From Chryseobacterium sp. 39-10 (GTDB lineage Bacteria > Bacteroidota > Bacteroidia > Flavobacteriales > Weeksellaceae), in contig MKTK01000038.1 in the NCBI GenBank assembly GCA_001898255.1, forward strand, positions 375,229 through 439,228: a DNA stretch of 64,000 bases. The letters run 5' to 3'. The notes under the pieces are model-generated. The model was not told the DNA's origin and made no database searches. It saw only the letters and a program-made list of their open reading frames with translations. The position numbers and the translations under genes were made by a program. Of this stretch, positions 17,111-25,846 are shown piece after piece; the first letter of the stretch is position 1; every line of letters begins with the position of its first letter.

Positions 17111-18385
17111 TTACTGGTAGTATTTATCAAGAAAGACAAAAAATTCCTCCATTCGCCACAGATTGTTCATGCCTAAATAAAACAAAAGGAGAGAAACCGT
17201 GCATAATAAAGCCGCCATGATACGGGGAGAATCTCGATAGCCGTAAAAAAGCCAACCCAACATCAGCGGTATCACAAAGATAAAATGACCTCCGTAAATG
17301 TATGACGTGTGCAGGCCGAATTTCAGAATACAGTGAATGATAATGTCCACTAAAAAGGAAATCATCAGTACCTGTACCAGTTTGTTTTTAAAATTTTTAA
17401 AGTAACTCCAAAGCACCAGAATCAGTACTACGGCCACAAACAGATAAGGAATCAATGAGGTATAAACATCCATCGAAAGCGCTTTGTACTGAAACCCTTC
17501 TTTACTGTGATAATCGCGGATTATAAAAGATGAGAACAGCATGTTTCCACCGAAGAACCAGGAGTAAATCATGTCCCAAAGCGGCGTTACTTTTGGTTTA
17601 GAAAATTTCTCATATTGTTCGCCCGACTTGTTGAGGAACTGCATATAATTAAAATCTAATCGATAGAGAAACAACAACACAAAAACACCTACCGAAATAA
17701 TGATGCGCAGTACTGCGTTGCCCCATTTTTTCCAACTTTTGTAGATCCCTTTTTCAAAAAACAGAGGAATAAAAACTTTTACCGCGTTAGTCACGGTTAA
17801 ACCACCCACTGAAATCGTTGCCAACGTAAGCGCAGCGGCAGGAATTTTTTCTTCTTTCCGCAGTTTAAGGGCAGCATAATAATTGAACAGGACGAGAAAG
17901 AATAAAGTGTAGGTATAAGTTTCCGGAGTGAAAGAAAGCAGAATTGTGGTAGCGAAAAGGGCAAAGAATGTAAGAATAAGCAGCGAGATATACTTTGGTA
18001 AACGAATAATGTTTTTAAGGTATTTGTAGATCTGAATCAAACTTAAACTTACTGCAATGTTACTGCACCACGCCAAAACCAAGCGAAATATATCGTTCTT
18101 TTTTCCGTCCGAAAATACAAGTGCCAACTCACGAATCCAGTCGAAAAAGTAATTAGCAAGTGGATGGCGCTCAAATCCACCACCGGTCATCACAATGGCA
18201 CGGTTGTCGAAACTGAAATAGGCATCCCACGGAATTCGGTCGTCAAAAACAATACGGTAATGTAGAGCAATGTAGGTCCCCAAAGTGCCATAAGCACTAA
18301 GAAAGATAACGAACAGCAGTAACTCGAAGGGTGTTGCTGGGAATACCGTTTTAAGAAAATCGGTCGCTTTTTGTTTTACTGTCAA
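17111..18385 (-). CDS. Polytopic membrane protein, DUF6080/GT-C glycosyltransferase-like
   Basis: 424 residues with about ten to eleven membrane helices. After the first helix comes an extracytoplasmic loop with Asp48-Asp49 (VFDDR) and PWDAYFSFDN, then FERHPLANYFFDW, resembling the first loop of GT-C-type lipid-linked sugar transferases where an acidic pair is catalytic. The family seems to correspond to DUF6080 of Bacteroidota; the glycosyltransferase link is inference. It follows selO on the same strand after 31 bases, so they may share a transcript. Confidence 0.7.
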   Translation of the reverse strand: MTVKQKATDFLKTVFPATPFELLLFVIFLSAYGTLGTYIALHYRIVFDDRIPWDAYFSFDNRAIVMTGGGFERHPLANYFFDWIRELALVFSDGKKNDIFRLVLAWCSNIAVSLSLIQIYKYLKNIIRLPKYISLLILTFFALFATTILLSFTPETYTYTLFFLVLFNYYAALKLRKEEKIPAAALTLATISVGGLTVTNAVKVFIPLFFEKGIYKSWKKWGNAVLRIIISVGVFVLLFLYRLDFNYMQFLNKSGEQYEKFSKPKVTPLWDMIYSWFFGGNMLFSSFIIRDYHSKEGFQYKALSMDVYTSLIPYLFVAVVLILVLWSYFKNFKNKLVQVLMISFLVDIIIHCILKFGLHTSYIYGGHFIFVIPLMLGWLFYGYRDSPRIMAALLCTVSLLLFYLGMNNLWRMEEFFVFLDKYYQ

Positions 18386-18416
18386 TTGAGAAAAATTTGG
18401 GCAAAAGTAATCATTT

Positions 18417-19961
18417 TCACGAACTGCACGAAAGCATTGAGCAACCGCTTTGTCCGTCGTACTTTATGGGTCGTTTTCGAGAAAACTCGGGTACAACTTC
18501 CCGGTATGGATTTTCTAATGCCAGGAGAATTTTATGGAGCAGCTCTTTCTTGCCCTCATTCAGTTCATTAATGCATTCAAACAGAAGGTAATTCCGAAGG
18601 ATAAATTTAGGATTGCTGGTATTCATCAGCTGCAGAGATTCAGCTTTTGAGATGGTATTTTTCTTTAACCGTTCGTTATATTTTCTGATGACAATTTCCA
18701 GTTCCTGCCATTGTTTTTCATCAGGACGCTGATAGAATACCTCGCCAAAAAGCAGCCGAAGATCCCATGGTTCCTCTAATTTTTCGAGCTGTTTGAAAAA
18801 CAGGGTGTAGTCGGCTTTCAAATCCTGTAAGGTTTTTTGCAGGTCGGAAATTAGTCCTTCGTCCTCCGGTAAAAACGTGTTGAATCCCAATTTTCTGATC
18901 CACATTTCGTCATGTTTTTTCCAGAAATAGTTGGGGAATTCATTCAGTACCTCTTCTAATTTTTTTTCATCTTTAATTAAAGGGTATAATGCATTGGCCA
19001 GTTGCCATAAATTCCATTGTGCTATTTTCCCCTGGTTTCCGAACGCATACCTTCTGCCGGGCAAATCGGTGGTGTTGGGGGTGAAGTTCAAATCGTATTC
19101 ATCCAAAAAAGAAAACGGGCCGTAATCGATGGATAATCCTAGAATAGACATGTTATCGGTATTCATCACGCCATGAACAAATCCAACGCGGTACCATTCC
19201 ACCATCAGGTCTGCCGTTCGCTCCGCTATTTCTTTGAAGAGCAAAAGGTATTTTTCTTCATGATCAAGATTAATTTGAGGGAAATAGTTCTCAAGGGCAA
19301 AGTCGGCCAGTTCTTGTAAGGTTGCGATCTCGTTTTGAGCTGCTAATAACTCAAAATGACCAAATCTAAGAAAAGTCTCTGCAGTCCTGGTAATAACGGC
19401 TCCTTTCTCATAGGCCGGATTTCCATCATAAAGCACATCGCGCATGACATTTTCTCCGGTAAAGGATAGCGATAAAGCTCTGGTCGTTGGTATGTTCAAG
19501 TGATGCATGGCTTCGCTGATGAGGTACTCGCGAAGTGAGGAACGAAGCACGGCTCTGCCATCAGCGTGACGGGAATAGGGAGTAGCACCCGCGCCTTTCC
19601 ATTGTATTTCTGTGGTTTTTCCCTGCGCATTGGTTATTTCTCCGGCATAGATGGCACGGCCGTCACCCAGTTGGCCAGCCCAATTCCCAAACTGATGACC
19701 GGCATAGGCAGTGGCATACGTTTTCATATTTAATGGAACGGACTGCGCATTGAGAAATTGTAAGTCTTCTTGGTTTTCTATGGCTCCTAAGCCAATTTCT
19801 TCGGCTAGTTTTTCATTGAAGATAATCAATTCTGGCTCCTTAAACTCCACAATTTTTGTGGTGACAAACAGCACTTTTGGCGTCTGCCGTTGCATAGGAT
19901 TTTCGGAAAAATCTCCCGGGAATAGTGAAAGATATCGTTGGGTAATATTTTGCAGATTCAT
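18417..19961 (-). CDS. selO: Protein adenylyltransferase SelO (YdiU/UPF0061 family)
   Basis: 514 residues. Hallmarks are YAGHQFGNWAGQLGDGRA near residues 84-101, WKGAGATPYSRHADGRAVLRS, and the pseudokinase active-site stretch GVMNTDNMSI with SIDYGPF, giving the Asn/Asp metal ligands. SelO flips ATP in its pocket and AMPylates Ser/Thr/Tyr of target proteins, linked to redox stress. The last residues GCSMLSCSS keep the family's terminal Cys-Ser-Ser tail but with an unusual GCSM just before. The next gene downstream is a membrane protein of unrelated type. Confidence 0.95.
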   Translation of the reverse strand: MNLQNITQRYLSLFPGDFSENPMQRQTPKVLFVTTKIVEFKEPELIIFNEKLAEEIGLGAIENQEDLQFLNAQSVPLNMKTYATAYAGHQFGNWAGQLGDGRAIYAGEITNAQGKTTEIQWKGAGATPYSRHADGRAVLRSSLREYLISEAMHHLNIPTTRALSLSFTGENVMRDVLYDGNPAYEKGAVITRTAETFLRFGHFELLAAQNEIATLQELADFALENYFPQINLDHEEKYLLLFKEIAERTADLMVEWYRVGFVHGVMNTDNMSILGLSIDYGPFSFLDEYDLNFTPNTTDLPGRRYAFGNQGKIAQWNLWQLANALYPLIKDEKKLEEVLNEFPNYFWKKHDEMWIRKLGFNTFLPEDEGLISDLQKTLQDLKADYTLFFKQLEKLEEPWDLRLLFGEVFYQRPDEKQWQELEIVIRKYNERLKKNTISKAESLQLMNTSNPKFILRNYLLFECINELNEGKKELLHKILLALENPYREVVPEFSRKRPIKYDGQSGCSMLSCSS

Positions 19962-19975
19962 GTTTCAAAGTTCGC

Positions 19976-20013
19976 AAAAAAAATATCCTTTCAAAAAACT
20001 GAAAGGATATTTT
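19976..20013 (-). terminator. Intrinsic terminator of the ricT-gldH-PBP operon
   Basis: On the minus strand AAAATATCCTTTCA pairs with TGAAAGGATATTTT around a 6-base loop and runs into eight or more Ts. It separates the class A PBP from selO. Confidence 0.85.
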
Positions 20014-20034
20014 AATGAATCGTTATAATAGGTT

Positions 20035-22419
20035 TTACTTATTGAAATCTATTTCGTCGCCGGTGTTGATCTTTTCATTTACATCTTCTTCTTTTTTGGT
20101 GGCTGCTTTTGAGCCGCTGTGTGAAGTCTCAGCCGGTTTAGGATTTCGGATCTGGTCGATGGTTTGTAATCCACCATCGTCGCCATAGCTGCCAAGTCCC
20201 TGAAGATCAGAGCAGCTGCCCGTCCAGTTTGAAGGTTTCACGAATTTGTCATCTGGCGAAATGCCCAAATCCTTGTCTGCCCAAACTTTTTTCATATAGA
20301 TCGCCCATATCGGTAGCGCCATTTTTGCCCCTTGTCCCTCACCAGTTCCCCAGAAGTGGGTGGCACGGTCTTCCCATCCTACCCACACCCCTGTGGCCAA
20401 ATTAGGCACGATTCCCATGAACCAACCATCGGAGTTATTCTGTGTAGTTCCTGTTTTACCGGCAATTTCTACAGCGCTGGAAATTCCTCTTCTGCCAAGT
20501 TCACCGGATGCGGTACCAAATGCAGCCACACCTTTCATTAAGTCAATCATTGTATAGGCATACAGTTCATTCATGACTTCCTTGGTTTGAGGTTTTACTT
20601 CCCTGATCACTCTTCCGTTGGCGTCCTCAATTCTCCATATCATTTCCGGGCGAATGTAGTTTCCGTAATTGGCAAAAGTGGAGTAAGCACCAAGCATTTC
20701 GTATATCGTAATATCGCCCGAGCCCAAAGCGATTGTGTTGTTTCTTTCTAATTTTTCAGTTACACCGAGGTCACGTGCGGTTTGAATAACGGCATCTACG
20801 CCCGTTTCATCAATCAACCGGGCAGCAACTGGGTTCTGACTGTGTGCGAGTGCATCACGCAAGGTGAGCATTCCTCCACGTCCACCACCTACTTTCCATC
20901 CATTTTTGTTGTAAGGAGCATTGGATACGGTTGAGCAAGGTGTCATCCCTAATTTCATGATGGCGGTGGCATACACAAAGGGTTTGAAAGTTGACCCTAC
21001 CTGTCTTTTTCCTTGTTTAATATGATCATACTGAAAGTGCTGCCAGTTGATACCTCCCACCCAAGCTTTAATTTCTCCTGTTCCGGGAACCATCGACATT
21101 AAACCCGCCTGCGCAATTTGTTTGTGATAGCGAATAGAATCCCAAGGTGACATTTCAACTTCTTCCTCACCATTCCAAGTAAATCTAGATGTTTTGATTG
21201 GGGTTTTAAAGTCGATCATAATAGAATCTTCCGGTACGTCTGCTGCTTTCAGTTGTTTGTATCTTCCGGTACGTTTCATGGCCTGTAGCATCACCGCATT
21301 AATCTGCTTATCATTAAGATAATAGAAAGGTCTTTGTTTACGGCCACGCTGTTCAGCATCAAACCTTTTCTGAAGGTCGGTAAGGTGTTCTTTGATCGCT
21401 TCCTCTGCATAGACCTGCATTTTTGAGTCGAGCGTCACATAAATTTTTAGCCCGTCTTTGTAAAGGTTTAAAGATTTTCCGGTCTTTTTCTCGTAATCTT
21501 GCAGGTAGCTGTCAATTTCCTTTCGCAGATAGAATTTATAATACGCCGAATAACCATCATCAATGGATTTTACAGGATGATAATCGAGTGCTATTGGGGT
21601 CTCGATTGCTTTCTGATAAGTTTGCTGATCGAGGTAACCGGTTTTGAGCATTTGCTCCAACACCACATCCCTTCTTGCCTTTGATCGCTTCTCGTTGCGC
21701 ATCGGGTTGTTCTTTACCGGGTTTTCGAGCATCGCCACAAAAGTAGCAGCTTCGGGAAGGGTGAGTTGAGATGTTTTCTTATTAAAATAAATGCGTGATG
21801 CCATCTCAATACCGTTGGCATTGTATAAAAAATCGAACTTATTAAAATATAGTGTTACAATTTCCTCTTTGGTATAACGCTTTTCAAGACTTACCGCCAC
21901 AACCCATTCTTTCAATTTCTGGGTAACACCCACCAGTTTGTTGGTTGATCTTTGTCCTGTAAATAAGAGTTTAGCCAGCTGTTGAGTAATGGTCGATCCA
22001 CCACCACGTTTACCACCAAAAACTACGGCTCTTGCCACCGATTGTAGATCGATTCCGGAATGCTCTTTGAAGCGCTCATCTTCCTTAGCTTGCAGCGCAT
22101 AAATAAGATATGGTGGCAATTCTTTATAAGTAACGGGCTGTGTTTTCTCCTTCTCGAATTTTCCTAACAACTTCCCATCGGAAGAATAAATTTCGGAAGC
22201 GACATAAATATCCGGGTTTTCGAGATCTTTTACATCGGGCATGCTCCCAAGAAATCCTTGCGAAACTGCAAAAAACAAACCTGCAATGCCCAATACAATT
22301 ACGATGAACCCCACCCAGATGAACTTCACCCATTTTTTCCAACCACGATTTTTTACTTTTTTGGGAGGAAGCGGAAATGTTGATTTCGGCTTATTTCCCG
22401 AATTTTTTGTGTTTTCCAT
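20035..22419 (-). CDS. Class A penicillin-binding protein (PBP1A-type transglycosylase/transpeptidase)
   Basis: 794 residues. Basic cytosolic tail and one membrane anchor (~33-53). GT51 domain (~85-260) with catalytic Glu113 in AKEDERF, GGGSTITQQLAK (139-150) and LEKRYTKEEI. Transpeptidase domain has Ser476-Thr-Phe-Lys479 (GSTFKPF), SQN (527-529) and KTGTTQNNSDGW. It polymerises and cross-links peptidoglycan at the outer face of the inner membrane. The acidic, Lys/Ser-rich C-terminal tail (~735-794) is probably disordered. It is the last gene of an operon: 8 bases separate it from gldH. Confidence 0.96.
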   Translation of the reverse strand: MENTKNSGNKPKSTFPLPPKKVKNRGWKKWVKFIWVGFIVIVLGIAGLFFAVSQGFLGSMPDVKDLENPDIYVASEIYSSDGKLLGKFEKEKTQPVTYKELPPYLIYALQAKEDERFKEHSGIDLQSVARAVVFGGKRGGGSTITQQLAKLLFTGQRSTNKLVGVTQKLKEWVVAVSLEKRYTKEEIVTLYFNKFDFLYNANGIEMASRIYFNKKTSQLTLPEAATFVAMLENPVKNNPMRNEKRSKARRDVVLEQMLKTGYLDQQTYQKAIETPIALDYHPVKSIDDGYSAYYKFYLRKEIDSYLQDYEKKTGKSLNLYKDGLKIYVTLDSKMQVYAEEAIKEHLTDLQKRFDAEQRGRKQRPFYYLNDKQINAVMLQAMKRTGRYKQLKAADVPEDSIMIDFKTPIKTSRFTWNGEEEVEMSPWDSIRYHKQIAQAGLMSMVPGTGEIKAWVGGINWQHFQYDHIKQGKRQVGSTFKPFVYATAIMKLGMTPCSTVSNAPYNKNGWKVGGGRGGMLTLRDALAHSQNPVAARLIDETGVDAVIQTARDLGVTEKLERNNTIALGSGDITIYEMLGAYSTFANYGNYIRPEMIWRIEDANGRVIREVKPQTKEVMNELYAYTMIDLMKGVAAFGTASGELGRRGISSAVEIAGKTGTTQNNSDGWFMGIVPNLATGVWVGWEDRATHFWGTGEGQGAKMALPIWAIYMKKVWADKDLGISPDDKFVKPSNWTGSCSDLQGLGSYGDDGGLQTIDQIRNPKPAETSHSGSKAATKKEEDVNEKINTGDEIDFNK

Positions 22420-22427
22420 AAATGATG

Positions 22428-22898
22428 TTACGGTTTTGCCGGTTCTAATTTTACACCAATATCTTCAATGCCTTTCAGGTTATCGGTTCTCATGGCTTGA
22501 ATAAGACTGACCGAATAATCCCCGTTGTGCGGAAATTTGTAATTTATTTTATACTGAAAAAGGGTTTCTTTGGTATCACCAAATCCTTTACCAATCCATT
22601 CTCCATTGGGTTTTGCCAGCACATAATTTAGAGTGTCGACGGCTTGGCGTTTAGATTGGTGATCGGTGAAATCAACGATAAGCCGAATATTACTATAAGG
22701 ATAATCGTTGTTGTTTCTTATAACAAATATAATATTTTTTGCATGTTGGGCGTCGCTAATTTTAAAGTCGAACTGCTGCTTCGCTTTTTTGTTCCAGGTG
22801 CCATTAATGCTTTTCATTTGTACGGTTTCCGAGGCATTGCTGCAACTCACCACTACGCCGATAACGAAAAATAGGGTCAGAATCTTATGCATTTTCAT
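22428..22898 (-). CDS. gldH: Gliding motility lipoprotein GldH
   Basis: 156 residues from the ATG at 22898 (22892 is the alternative); the longer frame starting at 22973 lies inside the upstream gene and lacks a signal peptide. A lipoprotein signal (KILTLFFVIGVVVSC) ends at a lipobox Cys, and the mature domain has the GldH pattern FDFKISD---A-NIIFVIRNNNDYPYSN and later NGEWIGKGFGD. GldH belongs to the gliding-motility apparatus of Flavobacteriia, and homologues also occur in non-gliding relatives. It overlaps the end of the ricT-like gene by 14 bases and is followed by the PBP gene. Confidence 0.9.
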   Translation of the reverse strand: MKMHKILTLFFVIGVVVSCSNASETVQMKSINGTWNKKAKQQFDFKISDAQHAKNIIFVIRNNNDYPYSNIRLIVDFTDHQSKRQAVDTLNYVLAKPNGEWIGKGFGDTKETLFQYKINYKFPHNGDYSVSLIQAMRTDNLKGIEDIGVKLEPAKP

Positions 22899-24216
22899 CA
22901 CGTTTTGGCGAAAAATTTTTCCTGCTTTTTTTCTGTGGGTTGGGAGTGTTGGGGTTGTTATTTTGGTTGTCAACCGAACCGGGTTTTCTGCTTTTCTGTT
23001 GCTCGCCGCTTTTTACCTGTGGCTTTTTATTGTTGTTGCTGCTTTGAGCCGGTGGAGCCGGTCGCTCTTTAGAGGCCGTTTTTTGGTTGCTCGGTTTTTT
23101 CCGGTTTTGGTTTTTTCCCTGATTTTTCTGGCGTCGGTCAAACCTTTCAATATTGCTTTCTTGAATAAGGTCTACGGTTTTCGCAACCGTGTCGTTGACC
23201 ATTAAATCCTCTAACGGCGGAGCTTTTTCACCTTTTTTGTTGAGGGCAATCAGTCTTTTCACTTCAGCAGTGTCCAAATCATACCATGCAATGGAACGAT
23301 CAACATAGGCGAACCACATTCTTTTCTTAAACACATCAATCTTAATACAAAATGCCCTGCCTTTCTCAGTGTCTAATGTGGTGGAAGATGAAGGGAAATC
23401 GCTAAGCGCATCTAAGTAACTGTCAAGTTCGTAATTGAGGCAACACTTCAGTTTGCCGCATTGCCCAGCCAGTTTTTGAGGGTTAATGCTTAATTGCTGA
23501 TAGCGTGCGGCATTGGTGTTCACCGAACGAAAATCCGTAAGCCAGGTTGAGCAGCACAATTCCCTTCCACAAGAGCCAATACCACCCACTTTCGCCGCTT
23601 CTTGACGAAAGCCAATTTGCTTCATATCAATTTTTGTTCGAAACGTAGCGGCATATTCTTTAATCAACTGCCTGAAATCCACGCGGTTATCAGAGGTATA
23701 ATAAAAGGTTACTTTTTGCCCATCTCCCTGAAACTCGACATCAGTTACCTTCATTTCCAGCATCAGTGCATACGCAATTTTACGGGCCTGAATTTTAACT
23801 TCTTCTTCTTTTGCGCGCGACTGTTGCCAAACTTCAACGTCTTTCTGGTTGGCAATTCGGTAAATTTTGAGAGGGTTTTCTTCAGATGCTTTTTTCTTCT
23901 TCATCTGAATTTTAACCAACTCGCCGGTGAGACTAACCACACCAATATCGTGACCCGGACTCGATTCTACTGTTACTACACTTCCAATGTGCAGCGGTAA
24001 ATTGTGTACGTTTTTATAAAAATGTTTTCGGTCATTCTTAAATCGCACCTCCACAAAATCGCATTGGGTTGCGGTGGGGTTATTGATGTTCGAAAGCCAG
24101 TCAAAAACACTCAATTTATAGCTATTTCCGCAGGAATCTACTTTTTCACAGCCATTCGCAGATTTTGTTCCGCAAGAATGGGACGAATCGCCGGATGTTT
24201 TGCATCCACAACTCAT
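22885..24216 (-). CDS. ricT: PSP1-domain protein, RicT/YaaT-like
   Basis: 443 residues. The N-terminus is Cys-rich (SCGCKT...HSCGTK...NGCEK...DSCGN). The PSP1 core (~50-290) has the diagnostic clusters GSCGRELCCSTW and GQCGKLKCCLNYE, which in the Bacillus RicT/RicA/RicF complex help bind iron-sulfur clusters. The last ~100 residues are a Lys/Asn/Pro/Gln-rich low-complexity tail (QGKNQNRKKPSNQ) likely to bind nucleic acid or be disordered. It is first in an operon with gldH and a class A PBP; a -7 box TAAATTTG lies 23 bases upstream on this strand. Molecular function in Bacteroidota is not established. Confidence 0.88.
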   Translation of the reverse strand: MSCGCKTSGDSSHSCGTKSANGCEKVDSCGNSYKLSVFDWLSNINNPTATQCDFVEVRFKNDRKHFYKNVHNLPLHIGSVVTVESSPGHDIGVVSLTGELVKIQMKKKKASEENPLKIYRIANQKDVEVWQQSRAKEEEVKIQARKIAYALMLEMKVTDVEFQGDGQKVTFYYTSDNRVDFRQLIKEYAATFRTKIDMKQIGFRQEAAKVGGIGSCGRELCCSTWLTDFRSVNTNAARYQQLSINPQKLAGQCGKLKCCLNYELDSYLDALSDFPSSSTTLDTEKGRAFCIKIDVFKKRMWFAYVDRSIAWYDLDTAEVKRLIALNKKGEKAPPLEDLMVNDTVAKTVDLIQESNIERFDRRQKNQGKNQNRKKPSNQKTASKERPAPPAQSSNNNKKPQVKSGEQQKSRKPGSVDNQNNNPNTPNPQKKSRKNFSPKRDENA

Positions 24217-24239
24217 AATTTAATGATCTATAATTCGTG

Positions 24240-24247
24240 CAAATTTA
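24240..24247 (-). promoter_or_regulatory. -7 promoter element of the ricT-gldH-PBP operon
   Basis: TAAATTTG on the minus strand, exact consensus, 23 bases before the ATG. Confidence 0.65.
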
Positions 24248-24565
24248 AACTAATTTTTTTTGTGAAAATGAAGCCATCTGATTTTTGATTGATTATTTTT
24301 AATACTAGAATTCATTGTGAAATTTATAAGTATTTGATCTTTTGTGTATCAATAATACAATGTTGATTTCTGGCAAAATGAGGGTTTCAGCGCGCAGCAC
24401 TTAATTTAAACAGTTGCATTTTGCATCAGTATCGTGTTGGAAAAATTACGTTTAATAAAGCAATAAATAGGTGTGATGCGATCATTTTTACTTTAAACAT
24501 TATGGATAAAATACCAATTGTTTAAATATTTATTGATATATTAACATTTGTTTTAAAAATAATTT

Positions 24566-24573
24566 TATATTTG
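24566..24573 (+). promoter_or_regulatory. -7 promoter element of the FadL-like porin gene
   Basis: TATATTTG, exact consensus, with a TTG at 24548-24550 as candidate -33 element (15-base spacer). It rules out the TTG at 24571 as a start codon. Confidence 0.7.
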
Positions 24574-24594
24574 AAACCAATAATAATGAATCAT

Positions 24595-25833
24595 ATGAAA
24601 AAAATTGTTTTATCTATGGCACTCTTAGCCGGAGCTTTGGTTTATGCAGGCGGTTTTAGGGTTTCGTTGCAGGGCGTTAAGCAATTGGCAATGGCTCACA
24701 CGAGTGCACATGCAGAAGATGCGAGTGTGGCGTTCTTTAATCCTGCTGGGATTTCCTTTATTCCTGCAAAATTAAGTATTGCTGCCGGTGGTTTTGGAGC
24801 AAAATCGGAGGTGGAATATCAGAATGTTACTTCACTTTATTCTGCGAAGACCAGTAGTCCAATGGGGACACCGTTGTATGCAGCGATTACTTATCGGCCA
24901 GTGGATCGGCTTACGTTAGGTTTCAGCTTCTCTACCCCTTTTGGAAGCACCATCGAGTGGGATAAAAATTGGGCAGGAAAAGAAATGGTACAAAGAATGG
25001 AACTTAAAGGGTTCTATTTTCAACCCATGTTCGCGATAAAACTGGCAGATTGGGTATCAGTGGGTGCAAGTTTTATCTATGCGAAAGGTTTAGTAGATTG
25101 GGATAAATCCATCACTCAGCTGAATGGTTCTCTTAATTTGAACGACACAGAAGCCCACGGTCATGGTTACGGATTGGGCGTTTACCTGCGACCAACCAGC
25201 AATCTTGATGTAAGTGTTGCCTACCGCTCCAAAGTGGATATGGAAGCTACCAAAGGAAAAGCCACCTTCAATGTGTCGCCCGCACTTTATGCAGGCATTG
25301 GTTTGCCATCCAACAGCGGTGGGGTTGACGGTTTTAAAGCAACGCTTCCTTTGGTGGAAGAATACACGGTTGGTTTAACGTATAAAGTAACACCTAAATG
25401 GAGTGTTTCTGGTGACTTCAACTATACCGGATGGAGCAAGTACGACAAGTTAACATTAGATTTCAACCATGCTTTAGTGGGTAACCAGACCGATAAAACC
25501 GTATCAGTTGTTCCTAAAAACTTTAAAGACACTAAAACGTACAGAATAGGGACGCAATACATGGTGTTGCCTTACCTTGCAGCCCGGTTAGGATATTACT
25601 ACGATGAGTCGCCTTACGATGATGCTAATTTTATCCCAGAAACTCCTTCATTCAATACCAGCGTTGTAACCGCAGGTTTAGGATTTAAATTTGGAAGAAT
25701 GGGGGTTGATCTCGCAGGAGGTTTGGCTTTTCCACAAGCTAGAAATATAGAAAACGCATACTACAACTTCTACGGGCAGGCAAAAGCAAAAGCATTGTAT
25801 TTCGGCTTGGGTCTTTCGTATAACGCATTTTAA
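24595..25833 (+). CDS. OmpP1/FadL/TodX family outer membrane transport protein
   Basis: 412 residues from ATG 24595 (24586 is a second option). Signal peptide KKIVLSMALLAGALVYA is followed by GGFRVSLQGVKQLAMAHTSA and the family motif FFNPAGISFI, which forms the N-terminal hatch of FadL-type barrels. The rest is a 14-stranded-type barrel ending in YFGLGLSYNAF with the C-terminal aromatic. Such porins take up hydrophobic compounds such as long-chain fatty acids. The SGNH lipoprotein gene follows after 13 bases, so lipid ester cleavage and uptake may be coupled. Confidence 0.93.
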   Translation: MKKIVLSMALLAGALVYAGGFRVSLQGVKQLAMAHTSAHAEDASVAFFNPAGISFIPAKLSIAAGGFGAKSEVEYQNVTSLYSAKTSSPMGTPLYAAITYRPVDRLTLGFSFSTPFGSTIEWDKNWAGKEMVQRMELKGFYFQPMFAIKLADWVSVGASFIYAKGLVDWDKSITQLNGSLNLNDTEAHGHGYGLGVYLRPTSNLDVSVAYRSKVDMEATKGKATFNVSPALYAGIGLPSNSGGVDGFKATLPLVEEYTVGLTYKVTPKWSVSGDFNYTGWSKYDKLTLDFNHALVGNQTDKTVSVVPKNFKDTKTYRIGTQYMVLPYLAARLGYYYDESPYDDANFIPETPSFNTSVVTAGLGFKFGRMGVDLAGGLAFPQARNIENAYYNFYGQAKAKALYFGLGLSYNAF

Positions 25834-25846
25834 GATTAATTAAATT

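Larger units (their letters stand above)
24217..24594. other. Divergent AT-rich promoter region
   Basis: 378 bases between the ricT-like gene (minus) and the FadL-like porin (plus). Apart from the two -7 boxes noted separately I see no hairpin, repeat or short gene here. Confidence 0.5.

Noticed and set aside
22708-23205. 165-residue plus-strand hydrophobic frame
   Set aside because: Hydrophobicity arises from reading the Lys/Asn/Gln-rich tail of the ricT-like gene on the opposite strand; no start context or homologue style.
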